Below, piece by piece: positions 62,523 through 64,000 of a stretch of DNA of 64,000 nt. Numbering within the stretch: position 1 is the stretch's first letter; each line of letters starts with the position of its first letter. The DNA lies in assembly GCF_900100255.1 (NCBI RefSeq), contig NZ_FMTS01000003.1:186001-250000 (forward strand), given 5' to 3'. Source of the DNA: Asticcacaulis taihuensis (GTDB taxonomy: Bacteria > Pseudomonadota > Alphaproteobacteria > Caulobacterales > Caulobacteraceae). The notes under the pieces were generated by a model. That model was not told where the DNA came from. It saw only the letters and a program-made list of their open reading frames with translations, and did not search any database. The position numbers and the translations under genes are program-made.

Positions 62523-62539
62523 ATAATATGTATGATGAA
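62523..62539 (-). promoter_or_regulatory. TATGATG regulatory box before dehydratase operon
   Basis: ATAATATGTATGATGAA, identical over 17 bases to 54467-54483. On the minus strand the -10-like TATTAT lies inside it. It is in the gap between the dehydratase gene and the divergent FadR-family regulator, which makes that regulator the best candidate for binding. Confidence 0.65.
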
Positions 62540-62755
62540 AATTAGCATTGGCGGTTAAGCTTGGCAAGGGCTGAATTGGGCGGCTCTTGGGTTTGTAATA
62601 ATAAGCCTTTGAATTGCCTTGCAATAAGACTTGCAAGGCTTTGAAAAATATATGACATATGCTGAATGCGCGTGGTGAAGGCATCGGGCGAAATCCCTGC
62701 GAATTTGCGCGATCCGTGTTACGCTGACCAAGAATCGACTTTTGAGGTAAGACGC

Positions 62756-63490
62756 TTGAATACCACTGCTGCCTTTTCCGCCCGTAATGCCCGCCGCCGT
62801 CCGCGCCTGGCCGTCGCTGTCGTTGAAGACCTGGTGACCGCCATCGTGACCGAGGTCTATCCGGCCGGTTCGGCCCTGCCGCCGGAAAACGTGCTGTGCG
62901 ACATGTTCGAGGTCAGCCGCACCGTCATCCGCGAGGCGACCACGGCCATGACCGAAAAGGGGCTGGTGGTGTCGCAGCAGGGACGCGGCACGATTGTGCA
63001 GGATTCCTCGCACTGGAGCCTGCTCGATCCGATGGTGCTGAGCGCGCTTTTCCAGCGTGACGACGGCCTGTCCTATCTTGATAATCTGGTCGAGATCCGC
63101 GTCACGCTCGAATCGTCCATGGCGTCCAAGGCGGCGCAGAAGGCGACGAATGAGGATATAGCCGAGCTCACCGCCCAGATGGAAAAGCTGGAAAGCCTGA
63201 TCCAGACCCCGGCGGCCTATGTTCATGAGGATGTGAAATTCCATGATATCATCATGCGGATTTCGGGCGATAAGCTCAGTGAAGCCATCATCAACAGTAT
63301 TCAGGGCAAGGCTCTGAAAAACCTAAACTATTCAGGTAAACTAAATGTTGAGCACATCCGCGAAACCCATGCCGCTCACACCGAGGTCTATCAGGCAATC
63401 CTGAAGCATGACGGCGAGGCGGCGGCCAGGGCCATGCGTGACCATATCGAAGGGTCGTGGAAAAAGCGCCGGCCAACTAGTCTTAGGTAA
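62756..63490 (+). CDS. GntR/FadR-family regulator
   Basis: A 244-residue regulator. N-terminal winged helix with AVAVVEDLVTAIV, PAGSALPPENVLCDMFEVSR and the wing GLVVSQQGRGTIV; then the C-terminal all-helical FCD domain with LVEIRVTLESSMASKAAQ, FHDIIMRISGD and the metal-binding-type HAAHTEVYQAI and AMRDHIEG. Sugar-acid-responsive members (UxuR, ExuR, LgoR types) have this layout. TTG 62756 is chosen as start because GAGGT lies 8 bases upstream; an ATG at 62666 lacks a ribosome site. It is divergent from the dehydratase operon. Confidence 0.87.
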   Translation: MNTTAAFSARNARRRPRLAVAVVEDLVTAIVTEVYPAGSALPPENVLCDMFEVSRTVIREATTAMTEKGLVVSQQGRGTIVQDSSHWSLLDPMVLSALFQRDDGLSYLDNLVEIRVTLESSMASKAAQKATNEDIAELTAQMEKLESLIQTPAAYVHEDVKFHDIIMRISGDKLSEAIINSIQGKALKNLNYSGKLNVEHIRETHAAHTEVYQAILKHDGEAAARAMRDHIEGSWKKRRPTSLR

Positions 63491-63529
63491 ATTCCCATCC
63501 TTGGGCATTTAGTACGCAGTCTGCGCTTG

Positions 63530-63547
63530 CAGGTACTTTAGTACCTG
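63530..63547. terminator. Palindrome between convergent genes
   Basis: CAGGTACTTTAGTACCTG is an 18-bp palindrome (8-bp stem, 2-base centre) in the 109-base gap between the regulator and the GH28 gene. No T-run, so only a possible terminator. Confidence 0.45.
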
Positions 63548-63599
63548 CGGCGCTTGCCGGCTACTATCTGCCTTAAGGCTGGAAATTTCCCGCGTCGGT

Positions 63600-64000
63600 T
63601 CAGGAAGACGTAAAAACGTCCGAACTATTCCTCCGAACAACCTGACTAGCGCCAAATCCTTCAATCCGCCCGCCTTTGACATCATCCAGCATGATCGCTG
63701 GACGGGCGTCGGGTGTCTCAACGTCGAAGGTGCAGTCCCTGATATTCAGGCCCCGCACATTCCGCCCATAGAAACCATAGGCGGGCAAGGTGCCCATGAA
63801 GCTCACCTCCAGGCTGGCCTCGCGCTTTTCCTTCGGCGTCCGCGCCGCGTCTTCCGCCGTGCCGCCGCCCGAACTGACGACATGCACGTTCGAGAAACTC
63901 ACATCCATGACCGGAGCATCGGGAATGCCCTGAACGCCGCACGGATAGCGGCCATCGGCGTCGGACACCTGGATATTATCGAAACGCACCCGCCGGCAGG
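63600..64000 (-). CDS. C-terminal end of a GH28 polygalacturonase-like protein (cut by window edge)
   Basis: The reading frame is open to the window edge, so only the last 133 codons are seen. Repeated strand patterns such as VRFDNIQVSD, VSFSNVHVVSSGGG and LNIRDCTFDVE describe a right-handed parallel beta-helix, as in GH28 polygalacturonases and rhamnogalacturonases. The catalytic aspartates are not in this part. A pectin-backbone enzyme at this place agrees with the rhamnosidase and 6-deoxysugar pathway in the same window. Confidence 0.7.
   Translation of the reverse strand, partial: CRRVRFDNIQVSDADGRYPCGVQGIPDAPVMDVSFSNVHVVSSGGGTAEDAARTPKEKREASLEVSFMGTLPAYGFYGRNVRGLNIRDCTFDVETPDARPAIMLDDVKGGRIEGFGASQVVRRNSSDVFTSS

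Overview
The window looks like a chromosomal segment of a Caulobacteraceae-type alphaproteobacterium. Asticcacaulis is my best guess, from the roughly 60% GC impression, the Caulobacter/Xanthomonas-type TonB-dependent receptors (TBDRs), the many Tat-exported hydrolases, and the tryptophan-halogenase/DUF6445 genes next to TBDRs; this is inference, since no rRNA gene is present. The cell appears to live on plant polysaccharides: the window holds four TBDRs and glycoside hydrolases of families GH3 (two, one cut by the edge), GH43-like, GH78, GH2 and GH28 (cut by the edge). There is one tRNA and no phage, insertion sequence or CRISPR array that I can see.

Layout. 1-11.2 kb: a polysaccharide utilisation locus (GH3 end, FAD-dependent halogenase-like protein, LacI regulator with two operator-like palindromes, Oar-like TBDR, GH3, GH43-like, DUF6445). 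11.4-15.0 kb: TBDR plus a glycerophosphodiester phosphodiesterase. 15.1 kb: tRNA-Lys. 15.4-20.3 kb: a FecI/FecR/FecA-type signalling locus flanked by two small acidic, EF-hand-like proteins. 20.4-26.1 kb: a periplasmic redox/flavinylation operon (TlpA-like, DUF4266 lipoprotein, DUF3570, ApbE, DsbD) with a divergent chalcone-isomerase-like protein. 26.1-31.8 kb: the four-gene ligase-associated DNA damage response set. 31.9-43 kb: GH78 rhamnosidase, a small membrane-protein operon including a 25-residue peptide, housekeeping genes, GH2 and a PhoD phosphatase.

43.1-63.5 kb is the richest part. On the right (52.7-63.5 kb) sits a nearly complete non-phosphorylating L-fucose-type pathway: aldo/keto reductase, lactonase, enolase-superfamily dehydratase, SDR, FAH-type diketo-acid hydrolase, MFS transporter, TBDR and a FadR-family regulator. 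To its left a single long rightward operon (44.8-52.7 kb), divergent from a LacI regulator and a RhaM-like mutarotase, joins an aldose-epimerase-like protein, an SDR, a class III CoA-transferase, a cytoplasmic solute-binding-protein-like protein, an enoyl-CoA hydratase, a hydroxyacid dehydrogenase, a glycerate kinase and an FMN L-lactate dehydrogenase. I do not know this combination as a described pathway; it suggests a sugar-derived acid processed as a CoA thioester and ending in phosphoglycerate. A shared box around TATGATG lies in the promoter regions of both parts and of the GH78 rhamnosidase, suggesting one regulon.

Two pairs of dispersed intergenic repeats also stand out: an inverted-repeat element with a 10-bp internal period (281-424 and 61200-61321) and a hairpin element (41241-41300 and 53620-53680).
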